11,562 nucleotides of DNA, taken from Bacteroidales bacterium (lineage in GTDB: Bacteria > Bacteroidota > Bacteroidia > Bacteroidales > UBA932). A program made the position numbers and the translations under genes. The stretch's first letter is position 1. Each line of letters opens with the position of its first letter. Of this stretch, positions 1 to 6,298 are shown one piece after another. The notes under the pieces were generated by a model. It was not told the origin of the DNA. It made no database searches and saw only the letters and a list, made by a program, of their open reading frames with translations. The stretch covers positions 1-11,562 of the forward strand of contig JAILIM010000027.1 in NCBI GenBank assembly GCA_024695285.1, written 5' to 3'.

Positions 1-1
1 T

Positions 2-9
2 TATTTTTG
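2..9 (+). promoter_or_regulatory. -7 promoter box (TATTTTTG) of the isomerase-like gene
   Basis: The octamer matches the Bacteroidota -7 consensus TAnnTTTG exactly. Only four bases separate it from the ATG at 14, so transcription would start at or within a few bases of the start codon. The -33 element would lie left of the window and cannot be seen. Confidence 0.55.
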
Positions 10-13
10 CGGT

Positions 14-1225
14 ATGAGACTATTCACCCTGACTTCTGACCTGCATGGCGAACTCGCCAAAAATGCCCACAACGAGCAGTTTATCAAAGATATAGAGGCT
101 GCCGTCGGACAGACCTTCGATTATCGTGAAACCGACTATTCCGATTACGGGGCGGTCGGCGATATCATCTATGTCCGGACCGGAGGCACGGAGGGCATCT
201 TCAAGGAGGTCTTTGCCGGCCACGAAGGGGCCAGGGTGCGGCTCCTGACCAGCGGACAGAGCAATTCGCTCGCCGCTTCTATGGAAATTCTCGCCTGGCT
301 GCGTGCCCAGGGCATGGACGGGGAGATTATCCACGGTTCTATCGAGCATATTGCCTCGGAACTGAACCGCTATTATCCCAGGCGCTCCCGCGTGGTCTCG
401 CCGCTTATCCAACCTTTCGCCGACCTTGGTATCCTGGACGGAAAGCGCTACGGAGTGGTGGGCCGTCCTTCGGACTGGCTTATCAGCAGTGCCGTGGATT
501 ATGAGCAGGTGCGCGACATGCTCGGGGCGGAAATCGTGGACATCCCGATTGAAAAGCTGGTGGATATGGTGCGGGCCGGCGCAGGCTCTGACGACTCCGT
601 GATTCCGCTCAAGCCTATGAATGAGCCGAAGTTCGGCAAGCCCATTTCCGGGGCGGATTTTGACGGGGCGCAGGCTATTTATCGCGCTCTGCGCCAGATA
701 ATCGAGGATTATAAACTGGATGGCCTGACCCTTCGCTGCTTCGACATGCTGACGGCTCTTGGCAACACCGGATGCCTCGCTCTTTCCATGCTGAACGCAG
801 GGGGCTTCGTGGCCGCCTGCGAGGGCGACATACCGGCTATGCTGTCGATGGCCGTGGTGCGGCAGCGCTACGGAAAATCCGGCTTCCAGGTGAACCTGTC
901 GCGCATTTCCGGCGGCAGTTTCCTGTTCGCGCACTGCACCGTGCCGCTGGATATGGTCTCGGATTACTGCTACGACACCCATTTTGAATCGGGCATAGGC
1001 GTCGCGATCCACGGGGAACTGCCCACCGGCAAGGCCCGTATCTACAAGATCAGCGCCGATATGCTGAACTGCATCGACGAGGAGGTGGAGCTGTATGCCA
1101 ACAGCTATGAAGACAATCTCTGCCGCACGCAGGTGCTGGTGAGCCCTTCAGGGCACCCGGCGTCCGACCTAAAGCGCTACTTCCTCCGCACGCCGCTCGG
1201 CAACCACCACATCTTGGTTATTTAA
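14..1225 (+). CDS. L-fucose/L-arabinose isomerase-fold family protein
   Basis: This 403-residue soluble protein has no signal peptide. Its second half resembles the C-terminal core of L-fucose isomerase-like proteins: AGGFVAACEGDIPAMLSM at about 263-280, an FAHCTVP segment near 305-311, THFESG near 322-327 and a closing GNHH near 396-399. In that family acidic and histidine residues in such segments bind a divalent metal for aldose-ketose isomerisation; E270, D272, H307 and H323 are possible counterparts, by inference. At about 400 residues it is shorter than classical FucI (about 590), like the short isomerase-like proteins of Bacteroidota, so the substrate is unknown. No other sugar gene is visible, although the left side is cut off. 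The ATG is chosen because the N-terminus reads as a normal beta-alpha start and no later Met is suitable. The stop overlaps the radA stop tail-to-tail by 8 bp. Confidence 0.72.
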   Translation: MRLFTLTSDLHGELAKNAHNEQFIKDIEAAVGQTFDYRETDYSDYGAVGDIIYVRTGGTEGIFKEVFAGHEGARVRLLTSGQSNSLAASMEILAWLRAQGMDGEIIHGSIEHIASELNRYYPRRSRVVSPLIQPFADLGILDGKRYGVVGRPSDWLISSAVDYEQVRDMLGAEIVDIPIEKLVDMVRAGAGSDDSVIPLKPMNEPKFGKPISGADFDGAQAIYRALRQIIEDYKLDGLTLRCFDMLTALGNTGCLALSMLNAGGFVAACEGDIPAMLSMAVVRQRYGKSGFQVNLSRISGGSFLFAHCTVPLDMVSDYCYDTHFESGIGVAIHGELPTGKARIYKISADMLNCIDEEVELYANSYEDNLCRTQVLVSPSGHPASDLKRYFLRTPLGNHHILVI

Positions 1226-2588
1226 ACAGGGCTTTGACGAGGGCCGGGACGTCAGCGACCTTGATTATCTTGATCCCTGACGGGGCGTGGCCGTCCAGGG
1301 AACTGTAGGAACTTATGAATATCCTCTTGAACCCCAGGCGGGCGGCTTCGCTGATGCGTCGGTCGGTCTGGGCGACGGGGCGGATTTCTCCGCTCAGGCC
1401 CACTTCGCCGGCAAAGCAGCAGTCCAGCGACAGGGGATAATCGAAGTTGGACGAGAGCACGGCGCAGATGACAGCGAGGTCGCAGGCCGGGTCGCTGACC
1501 TTGAGGCCGCCGGCCATGTTGAGGAACACGTCCTTGGCGCTCAGGTGGAATCCGGCGCGCTTTTCCAGCACGGCAAGCAGCATGTTGAGACGGCGCACGT
1601 CGAAGCCTGTGGCGGAGCGCTGTGCGGTGCCGTAGGCGGCGGAAGAGACGAGCGCCTGCACCTCGAAGAGCAGGGGGCGCGTGCCGTCAAGCATGGCGGC
1701 TATGGCGGTGCCGCTCAGGCCTTCTTCGTGCATGGGAATCAGCATCTCGGAGGGGTTGGGCACCTCGCGCAGGCCGCCGCCGGTCATCTCGAATACCGCG
1801 AGCTCCGAAGTGCTGCCGAAGCGGTTCTTGATGCTGCGCAGGATGCGGTAGGAGCCCTTGTTGTCGCCTTCGAACTGCAGCACCACGTCCACGATATGCT
1901 CCAGCACCTTCGGGCCGGCGATGTAGCCGTCTTTCGTGATGTGGCCAATAAGGATCACCGGCACGCCGCTGTCCTTAGCGAAGCGCAGCAGCATCGCGGC
2001 CACCTCCTTAATCTGGCTCACGGAGCCGGGCGTGCTCTCGAGCGCGTCGGTGTACATGGTCTGCACGGAGTCCACGATCATGAGGTCGGGCTGCAGGGCG
2101 CGGGCCTGTTCGATCACGTCTTCAATCCTTGTCTCGCAGAAGATGAGGCAGTCGTCGGGGATGCCGTCCGGGGCAAGGCGCAACGCCCTCATTTTCACCT
2201 GCTTCTCGCTTTCCTCGCCAGTCACGTAGAGGGTCTTCAGCGAGGGGCACCCCAGGGGAATCTGGAGGCTGAGGGTGGACTTGCCTATGCCGGGCTCGCC
2301 GCCTATCAGTATGAGCGAGCCGCCCACGATGCCGCCGCCAAGCAGGCGGTCCAGCTCGGCTATGCCGAGGGCCCTGCGGGCTTCGGCAGAGAAGTCCACC
2401 TCGCTGAGCTTCCGGGGCTTCCTGGCTTCGGCAGAGCTCCTTGCGGCGGCTCCGGCGGCTTTTTTCGCCTCAGCCGGGGCTTCCACCATTGTGTTCCACT
2501 CTCCGCAGGCCGGGCAGCGCCCCATCCATTTCGGACTCTCGTTGCCGCAGCTGGTGCAATACCAGACGCTTTTACTTTTTGCTGCCAT
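1218..2588 (-). CDS. radA: DNA repair protein RadA (Sms)
   Basis: RadA is a RecA-like ATPase and branch-migrating helicase that processes recombination intermediates in the cytoplasm. The 456-residue protein has the whole family layout at normal length. An N-terminal C4 zinc finger uses C11, C14, C25 and C28. An Ala/Lys-rich linker covers about 38-60. The RecA-like core carries Walker A GGEPGIGKST (96-105), a Walker B-type strand LMIVD (169-173) and the RadA signature KNRFG (254-258). A Lon-protease-like C-terminal domain follows from about 280. The ATG lies inside the end of the NlpC/P60 gene (17-bp overlap), so it is probably translated by coupling on the same leftward transcript. The 3' end overlaps the isomerase-like gene by 8 bp on the opposite strand, which leaves no room for a separate terminator. 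Confidence 0.97.
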   Translation of the reverse strand: MAAKSKSVWYCTSCGNESPKWMGRCPACGEWNTMVEAPAEAKKAAGAAARSSAEARKPRKLSEVDFSAEARRALGIAELDRLLGGGIVGGSLILIGGEPGIGKSTLSLQIPLGCPSLKTLYVTGEESEKQVKMRALRLAPDGIPDDCLIFCETRIEDVIEQARALQPDLMIVDSVQTMYTDALESTPGSVSQIKEVAAMLLRFAKDSGVPVILIGHITKDGYIAGPKVLEHIVDVVLQFEGDNKGSYRILRSIKNRFGSTSELAVFEMTGGGLREVPNPSEMLIPMHEEGLSGTAIAAMLDGTRPLLFEVQALVSSAAYGTAQRSATGFDVRRLNMLLAVLEKRAGFHLSAKDVFLNMAGGLKVSDPACDLAVICAVLSSNFDYPLSLDCCFAGEVGLSGEIRPVAQTDRRISEAARLGFKRIFISSYSSLDGHAPSGIKIIKVADVPALVKALFK

Positions 2589-3459
2589 CTTGCTTGAAAT
2601 AATATGGATCGTCCTTAAGGAACTTCACGCCGTTGCTTTCGTTGCCGAGTATACGCACGGCGCCGATAGGCTTGCGTCCGTACACGTCCAGGGTCTCAAT
2701 CTTGACCTTCTTGGAAGAGTGGACTATGGTATTGTCGCCTGCATACAGGGCTACGTGCGTGACCTTGAACGGTTTGGCGCTGCCGAAGAAGAGCAGGTCA
2801 CCGGGCTTCCACTGTCCGTCGGCCACCGGCTTTCCGCACTTGATCTGCTGGCTAGCGTTGCGCGGAAGGATGAGACCGTTCATGTAGTAGCAGAACTTCA
2901 CCAGGCCGCTGCAGTCGAAGTGCTTGATGGAGTTGCCGCCCCACATGTAGGGGGTGCCGGCGAAGCTGCGGGCAAGCTTCAGAATGTCATCTGCATTGGG
3001 CTTTAGGGATTCAGTGCGCTTGCCGAAGTCGGCGATATCCGCTGTCGGCACCCATCCGAAACGGCCGTCGGGTAGCTGAACCTTCGTCCAGCGGCCGCAA
3101 GGGCAGGTTTCGCCCGTCTGGCGCACCAGGTTGCCCATGGTGAAGTCGCAGATGGGGTCGCTGTCTATGCCGGGCTTTTCCCGCACGCGGGAGTACTCTG
3201 CGGTGCATATCCATTTGGGCGCTGCGAGCCAAGCGTCCTTCTCTTCGTCAGTGAGTTCGTGGATAGCGAGGTCAGTGACCCAGCCGGTGTAGTCTTCCGC
3301 GCGGACCTTGACCCAGTAGCGGTCGGTCTCTCCGAGGGTCTCCACGAGGGCCCCCATGAGCATTTGGTTGTCCAGGGGCGCCTCATAATCTGGCTGCGCC
3401 CTCATGAAACTGGACGAAAGCGTCACGACCGCCCAGCCGAGCAAGGAAATAAGAGTCAT
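2572..3459 (-). CDS. SH3-domain NlpC/P60 cell-wall peptidase (YkfC-like)
   Basis: This 295-residue protein has a short hydrophobic N-terminus (about 1-21, ending MRAQ) that looks like a signal peptide. Two SH3b-like segments follow: YWVKVRAEDYTGWV at about 48-61 and a second repeat spanning about 87-140, ending RFGWVPTADI. A C-terminal NlpC/P60 domain starts near 157. Its catalytic Cys183 lies in HFDCSGLVKF, and the His is H235 in THVALYAG; H247 in IVHSS is a conserved-looking extra residue. NlpC/P60 enzymes with SH3b domains of the YkfC type cut gamma-D-Glu to diamino-acid bonds in peptidoglycan peptides, so a role in wall turnover or recycling is likely, but the exact substrate is inferred. 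The gene starts 9 bp after the stop of the upstream exported protein and overlaps radA by 17 bp, which indicates one leftward operon. Confidence 0.9.
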   Translation of the reverse strand: MTLISLLGWAVVTLSSSFMRAQPDYEAPLDNQMLMGALVETLGETDRYWVKVRAEDYTGWVTDLAIHELTDEEKDAWLAAPKWICTAEYSRVREKPGIDSDPICDFTMGNLVRQTGETCPCGRWTKVQLPDGRFGWVPTADIADFGKRTESLKPNADDILKLARSFAGTPYMWGGNSIKHFDCSGLVKFCYYMNGLILPRNASQQIKCGKPVADGQWKPGDLLFFGSAKPFKVTHVALYAGDNTIVHSSKKVKIETLDVYGRKPIGAVRILGNESNGVKFLKDDPYYFKQDGSKK

Positions 3460-3468
3460 AATAATCTT

Positions 3469-4032
3469 TTACTTAGGGACAGTGAACAGGGATGCGGGGA
3501 GGGATGATTTTTGCTCCAGGCTCACGAGAGTGGTCGTGGAACGGGGATTGTCCACGGTGTACTTGATAGGTATGCCTTTCCAGACCCAGGAGGTGACGGT
3601 GGCGGTGTGGAGGATCTGCTTGACATGCTCCTCCCATTTGGTGCACATGCGGCTGCCCACCTTTTCTTCGCCTATCACCTTGGCTTTGCGGGATTTGGCA
3701 ACTTTTTCAGGCATGTCGAGATAGTTGACATCGACCCTGGGGGTCGTCTTGGCGCTCTTGCCGCTCCGGTCCAGCATGTAGGATTTGCCGTCCGGGAGGG
3801 ATATCGTCACCCACTTGGCCTCGCCCATTCCGCTGCCCATATCCATCGTGACTTCGCTCCTCTCCTTGGCGCCGTAATCGTCGAACCAGAGGGTGGTGTA
3901 GGATTTCTGTCCGCCCGAATTCTCGGTCACGGTCTTGACTATTGCGCATTTAATGCCGTACTTATGTGGAGCCTGGGCAAGTACGGCCGTGGCGGCGAGC
4001 ACGCAGAGGAGAATGGAAAAAGCTTTTTTCAT
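3469..4032 (-). CDS. Exported protein of unknown function (possible DUF4412/LolA-like fold)
   Basis: The 187-residue product begins with a clear signal peptide, MKKAFSILLCVLAATAVLAQ, and is probably periplasmic or on the outer membrane. The mature part is rich in beta-strand patterns (YTTLWFDDYGAKERSEV, KWVTISLPDGKSYMLDRSG). This recalls the DUF4412/LolA-like beta proteins of Bacteroidota, but I cannot confirm the family. The ORF can extend to an ATG at 4056, but that codon is two bases beyond a perfect TATATTTG -7 box, where transcription would hardly have started. The ATG at 4032, 25 bp downstream of the box and directly before the signal peptide, is therefore preferred. It is the first gene of the leftward cluster, nine bases ahead of the NlpC/P60 peptidase, so it may act in the same envelope process. 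Confidence 0.85.
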   Translation of the reverse strand: MKKAFSILLCVLAATAVLAQAPHKYGIKCAIVKTVTENSGGQKSYTTLWFDDYGAKERSEVTMDMGSGMGEAKWVTISLPDGKSYMLDRSGKSAKTTPRVDVNYLDMPEKVAKSRKAKVIGEEKVGSRMCTKWEEHVKQILHTATVTSWVWKGIPIKYTVDNPRSTTTLVSLEQKSSLPASLFTVPK

Positions 4033-4057
4033 TATCGGACAAGTTTTATGCAACAAG

Positions 4058-4089
4058 CAAATATAATGAATATTTCTGTTTTAGGCAGA
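4058..4089 (-). promoter_or_regulatory. Bacteroidota promoter of the exported protein-nlpC/P60-radA cluster
   Basis: On the minus strand TATATTTG (4058-4065) matches TAnnTTTG exactly, and a -33-like TCTG (4086-4089, one mismatch to TTTG) lies 20 bases upstream. The predicted transcript would begin near 4052-4054 and gives a leader of about 20 bases to the ATG at 4032. I see no other good promoter between here and radA, which supports a three-gene transcript. Confidence 0.65.
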
Positions 4090-4109
4090 AACTCCTATTT
4101 GTTTTGCTG

Positions 4110-5870
4110 CTACTTGTGGGTATCAAAAGCCGATTTTCTCCACTCGGCGGGAGTCATTCCGGCCTGGGCGCGGAAGCAGCGGAAGAAGGTCTTTTCGTTG
4201 TTGAAGCCGGACTCTTCCCAGACCTCCACGGAAGGCATTTCCGGGTTTTTGCGCATCAGCTCCTGCGCGTATTCAACCCTGTAGCGGGCAATCAGTTCCG
4301 GGAATGAAACGCCCAGCTGTCCGTTGATGCAGGCAGAGATATAGGTGGCGTTGGTGCCCAGTTCACGGGCGATATCGGAGATCTTCAGGTCTTTTACCAG
4401 GTAGAGTTTCCTGCCTTCGATCAGGGATGTGATGCGGGTGAGGAGGTCGTTCTTCCCCGGGATGTCCTCCACTGTCGGCTGCGGGGCTGCGGGACTGCGG
4501 AGAATGCGGAAAATGCCCCAGCAGCCGAAGGCGCATGCAGGCAGGATGACCAGCAGGATCCACCAGGGGAAGGCGCCTTTCGCCGGCGCGGTGGTGTGGA
4601 ACAGCCAGACTTCTCCGGTGGCTTCGAAGTTATTGTCTTTTACCTTGTCTAAGTTTAATGACACGCCTCCCGCCAGCACGATACGCCCCCCGTCAAGCAG
4701 CCTGGCCGCGCTGTTGAAAAAAGATCCGCCGCCGGGTTTATCGGCCAGAAAGACCTCCAGCGTGGCTTTGTTGCCTTCGAAAATGGGGTCGTAGGCGATT
4801 CTCGCTGCGGCAAAATGTCCCTGTCCGCCACGTGCGTACATCCAGGCGCTGCGGGAGGCTCGGTCCACTTGCAGGTTGCCCTCCCATACGAGAGCTTCGC
4901 CGTCCTGAAGCGCCATTGGCAGCGGGCGGTCCGTCTCCAGCAGGCTGAAGCGCCTCTCGGAGAGGCGGAGGATGCCCACCTGCCCGTCTTCGCGGCGAAC
5001 GGCTGGGAGCAGATATGAATATTCACCTATTCTGAGGTCGTCGGCAGATGTCGGATTGACGGGATGGGAAAGGATGTCCCACTCATCCAGCAGCGGTTCT
5101 GTGAATGGCTCACCATCCAGCTGGTCGATGCAGCCGCCCGCCCGCTCGCCATAAGGACCTTCTGCGCTGAGTATAAGCGCATTGTCAGGCGATACTGGCA
5201 GGATAAATGGATAGACTCGCTGAATTGCGGGCTCCTTTAAGTATGAGAAAGCTTCGCCGGGTTCATATTGCTCTATGGCGTCGTCGGCATACCAGTTGCC
5301 GGCCACGACAACCCGCCCGTCCGGGAGGGCTGAAGCTGATGCGCCGGCCCTTTTCCGGTCCATGATCCCTACCGCCTTGCAGCTGTGCGTGAACGGGCTG
5401 TACAGCTCGACGCCCCAGCTCTGGCCGATGCCGAAATTGTTCGAGCAGCCGCCTCCCAGCATCACGTTGCCGTCCGGGAGGAGGGTGGTGAAGCCGTAGT
5501 AGTGCGGGTATTTCATAGGGACTTCCTGCCAGGCGCCGTCCTTCAGATAGGCGATTGTGGGCTCCAGCACAAAGCCGTCGGTGATGCCGCCGAGGACAGT
5601 CAGCTCTTCCCCGAGAAGCATCGTGTGGTGCCCGCCCCTGGGCTTGGGCAGGTCCGGCAGCCGCTCCGCCGTCATACTGCGCAGCGGCACGCCGTCCACC
5701 TCGCCCAGCGGACGCAGCTCTGCGCTCTGATGGGCGCAGGAGCTGAGCAGCACCGCCAGCGCCGAGAGCGCCGCCAGAGTTGCCAGTGGTGCCGGCGCCG
5801 AGAGAGCCGCCGGCTTCGCCAGTGGTGCCGGCTTCGACAGCGCGTAAACTATTTCCGAACGCCTTGACAT
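4110..5870 (-). CDS. Membrane-anchored Kelch sensor-AraC-type transcriptional regulator
   Basis: Read from the ATG at 5870, the 586-residue protein has four parts. First is an extended lipoprotein-type signal with lipobox LSSC (Cys45). Second is a beta-propeller-like region, about 75-425, with Kelch-type motifs such as LPDGNVMLGGG (131-141), LPDGRVVVAGN (182-192) and LLDGGRIVLAGG (391-402). Third is a hydrophobic segment, about 434-456 (WWILLVILPACAFGCWGIF). Fourth is a C-terminal AraC-type double helix-turn-helix, about 475-580, with the Bacteroidota-like stretch ARELGTNATYISACINGQLG (501-520). The layout places a sensor in the periplasm and a DNA-binding domain in the cytoplasm, with no histidine kinase or receiver. 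The later ATG is chosen because a promoter at 5894-5925 overlaps the earliest one and the signal peptide follows directly. Its target genes are unknown; the neighbouring leftward cluster is one guess. Confidence 0.85.
   Translation of the reverse strand: MSRRSEIVYALSKPAPLAKPAALSAPAPLATLAALSALAVLLSSCAHQSAELRPLGEVDGVPLRSMTAERLPDLPKPRGGHHTMLLGEELTVLGGITDGFVLEPTIAYLKDGAWQEVPMKYPHYYGFTTLLPDGNVMLGGGCSNNFGIGQSWGVELYSPFTHSCKAVGIMDRKRAGASASALPDGRVVVAGNWYADDAIEQYEPGEAFSYLKEPAIQRVYPFILPVSPDNALILSAEGPYGERAGGCIDQLDGEPFTEPLLDEWDILSHPVNPTSADDLRIGEYSYLLPAVRREDGQVGILRLSERRFSLLETDRPLPMALQDGEALVWEGNLQVDRASRSAWMYARGGQGHFAAARIAYDPIFEGNKATLEVFLADKPGGGSFFNSAARLLDGGRIVLAGGVSLNLDKVKDNNFEATGEVWLFHTTAPAKGAFPWWILLVILPACAFGCWGIFRILRSPAAPQPTVEDIPGKNDLLTRITSLIEGRKLYLVKDLKISDIARELGTNATYISACINGQLGVSFPELIARYRVEYAQELMRKNPEMPSVEVWEESGFNNEKTFFRCFRAQAGMTPAEWRKSAFDTHK
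5736..5843 (-). repeat. Three in-frame 36-bp repeats within the signal peptide of the Kelch-AraC gene
   Basis: Three adjacent 12-codon units lie at 5808-5843, 5772-5807 and 5736-5771. They read ALSKPAPLAKPA, ALSAPAPLATLA and ALSALAVLLSSC. The first two share an exact 15-base stretch (GCCAGTGGTGCCGGC on the plus strand at 5782-5796 and 5818-5832), 36 bases apart. The third is more diverged and contains the lipobox Cys. The array makes the pre-lipobox region about 44 residues long, roughly twice a normal lipoprotein signal. Confidence 0.8.
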
Positions 5871-5893
5871 CCTGTCACAAATCATTGTTGATG

Positions 5894-5925
5894 TAAATAT
5901 ACGTAATCTACCCTCACGAACCAAA
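5894..5925 (-). promoter_or_regulatory. Promoter of the Kelch-AraC regulator
   Basis: On the minus strand TTTG (5922-5925) is followed by exactly 20 bases and then TATATTTA (5894-5901), one mismatch from TAnnTTTG. The spacing matches the Bacteroidota sigma-ABfr promoter. A start near 5886-5889 rules out translation from the ATG at 5924 and makes the ATG at 5885 nearly leaderless, which favours the ATG at 5870. Confidence 0.65.
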
Positions 5926-5950
5926 TCTTTTCGGGGCAGCGCTGCTGCGT

Positions 5951-6157
5951 CTATAGTTTATACTCCATATAGACTTTGGCGTAGTTGCTGGATTTCTCTA
6001 CATACTTGTAGACATCTCCATATTTATCCTTGTGGGTCAGTTTGACTTTCAGTTTCGATCCCTGGGCTTTCCAAAGGGCCTCGCTGCTGTTGAAAATATC
6101 CACTGAGTTTTCTTCCACGGGGAGGTTGCCTAATTTTTCTAATTTCAAAGATACCAT
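5951..6157 (-). CDS. Small hypothetical protein, start uncertain (possibly a 5'-truncated remnant)
   Basis: From the ATG at 6157 this ORF encodes 68 residues; an in-frame ATG at 6175 would give 74. The protein is rich in Lys, Glu and Tyr and ends HKDKYGDVYKYVEKSSNYAK followed by VYMEYKL. This composition is far more protein-like than the Phe/Leu-rich ORF on the opposite strand. I recognise no family. A -7 box TATCTTTG lies inside the beginning of the frame (6146-6153), so if that promoter is real both ATGs are upstream of the RNA start. The first in-frame candidate would then be GTG at 6118, giving about 55 residues. Alternatively the ORF is the tail of a gene that lost its 5' part. It lies 25 bases upstream of the -33 element of the Kelch-AraC promoter, so the two are probably separate units. 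Confidence 0.4.
   Translation of the reverse strand: MVSLKLEKLGNLPVEENSVDIFNSSEALWKAQGSKLKVKLTHKDKYGDVYKYVEKSSNYAKVYMEYKL
6146..6153 (-). promoter_or_regulatory. Leftward -7 box TATCTTTG next to repeat copy 1
   Basis: This is an exact match to TAnnTTTG on the minus strand. The usual TTTG is not found 20 bases upstream; the position holds CCGT, the edge of the 46-bp repeat (6174-6219). The same arrangement, with the same 20-base distance, is seen before the large lipoprotein gene (10665-10672), which argues that the box is functional. Confidence 0.5.
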
Positions 6158-6173
6158 ATTGGGCCGTACGCGC

Positions 6174-6219
6174 ACGGGACAAATCGTTTATACATTACGG
6201 ACAATTCATTTAAAGTTGC
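6174..6219 (+). repeat. 46-bp intergenic control-region repeat, copy 1
   Basis: This block aligns without gaps to 10693-10738 in the same orientation, with 38 of 46 bases identical. Shared cores include ACGGGA, TACGGACA, TTCATT and AAAGTTGC. It lies between a leftward -7 box and rightward -7 boxes, so it is probably the centre of a divergent promoter region, and both copies border the convergent YARHG/lipoprotein pair. Confidence 0.75.
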
Positions 6220-6240
6220 TTGAAGAGGCCCGCATTGCCA

Positions 6241-6279
6241 TATATTTGGCCGGGCATTAATGAATAATAATTATATTTG
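6241..6279 (+). promoter_or_regulatory. Two tandem -7 boxes (TATATTTG) upstream of the YARHG gene
   Basis: The octamer TATATTTG occurs twice, at 6241-6248 and 6272-6279, both exact TAnnTTTG matches. The first has CTTG (6219-6222) 18 bases before it. The second lies 19 bases before the ATG at 6299, the same box-to-ATG distance as in the large lipoprotein gene; a TTTG (6245-6248) is 23 bases before it, slightly longer than usual. RNA from the first box could also use the ATG at 6260, which would add 13 residues before the signal peptide. Confidence 0.6.
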
Positions 6280-6298
6280 TGAAAATGTCTTATCGGCA

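Noticed and set aside
20..1012. 330-codon open frame on the minus strand opposite the isomerase-like gene
   Set aside because: It is a GC-driven shadow: His/Arg-rich, no recognisable domain, and the plus-strand gene is well supported.
1287..2597. 436-codon open frame on the plus strand opposite radA
   Set aside because: It mirrors the radA codons; composition is Gly/Ala/His-rich with no domain, and radA on the other strand is certain.
2275..3006. 243-codon plus-strand frame across the radA/NlpC junction
   Set aside because: It is antisense to two well-supported genes and its translation shows no domain or signal.
3511..4284. 257-codon plus-strand frame across the exported protein and the end of the Kelch-AraC gene
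   Set aside because: It reads through the intergenic promoter region and is antisense to two real genes.
5936..5945. Perfect palindrome GCAGCGCTGC, considered as a terminator after the small leftward ORF
   Set aside because: There is no loop and no following T-run, so it does not form a standard terminator hairpin.
6030..6260. 76-codon plus-strand frame in the 6.0-6.26 kb region
   Set aside because: It runs through the 46-bp repeat and the first rightward -7 box, and its composition is less protein-like than the minus-strand ORF there.
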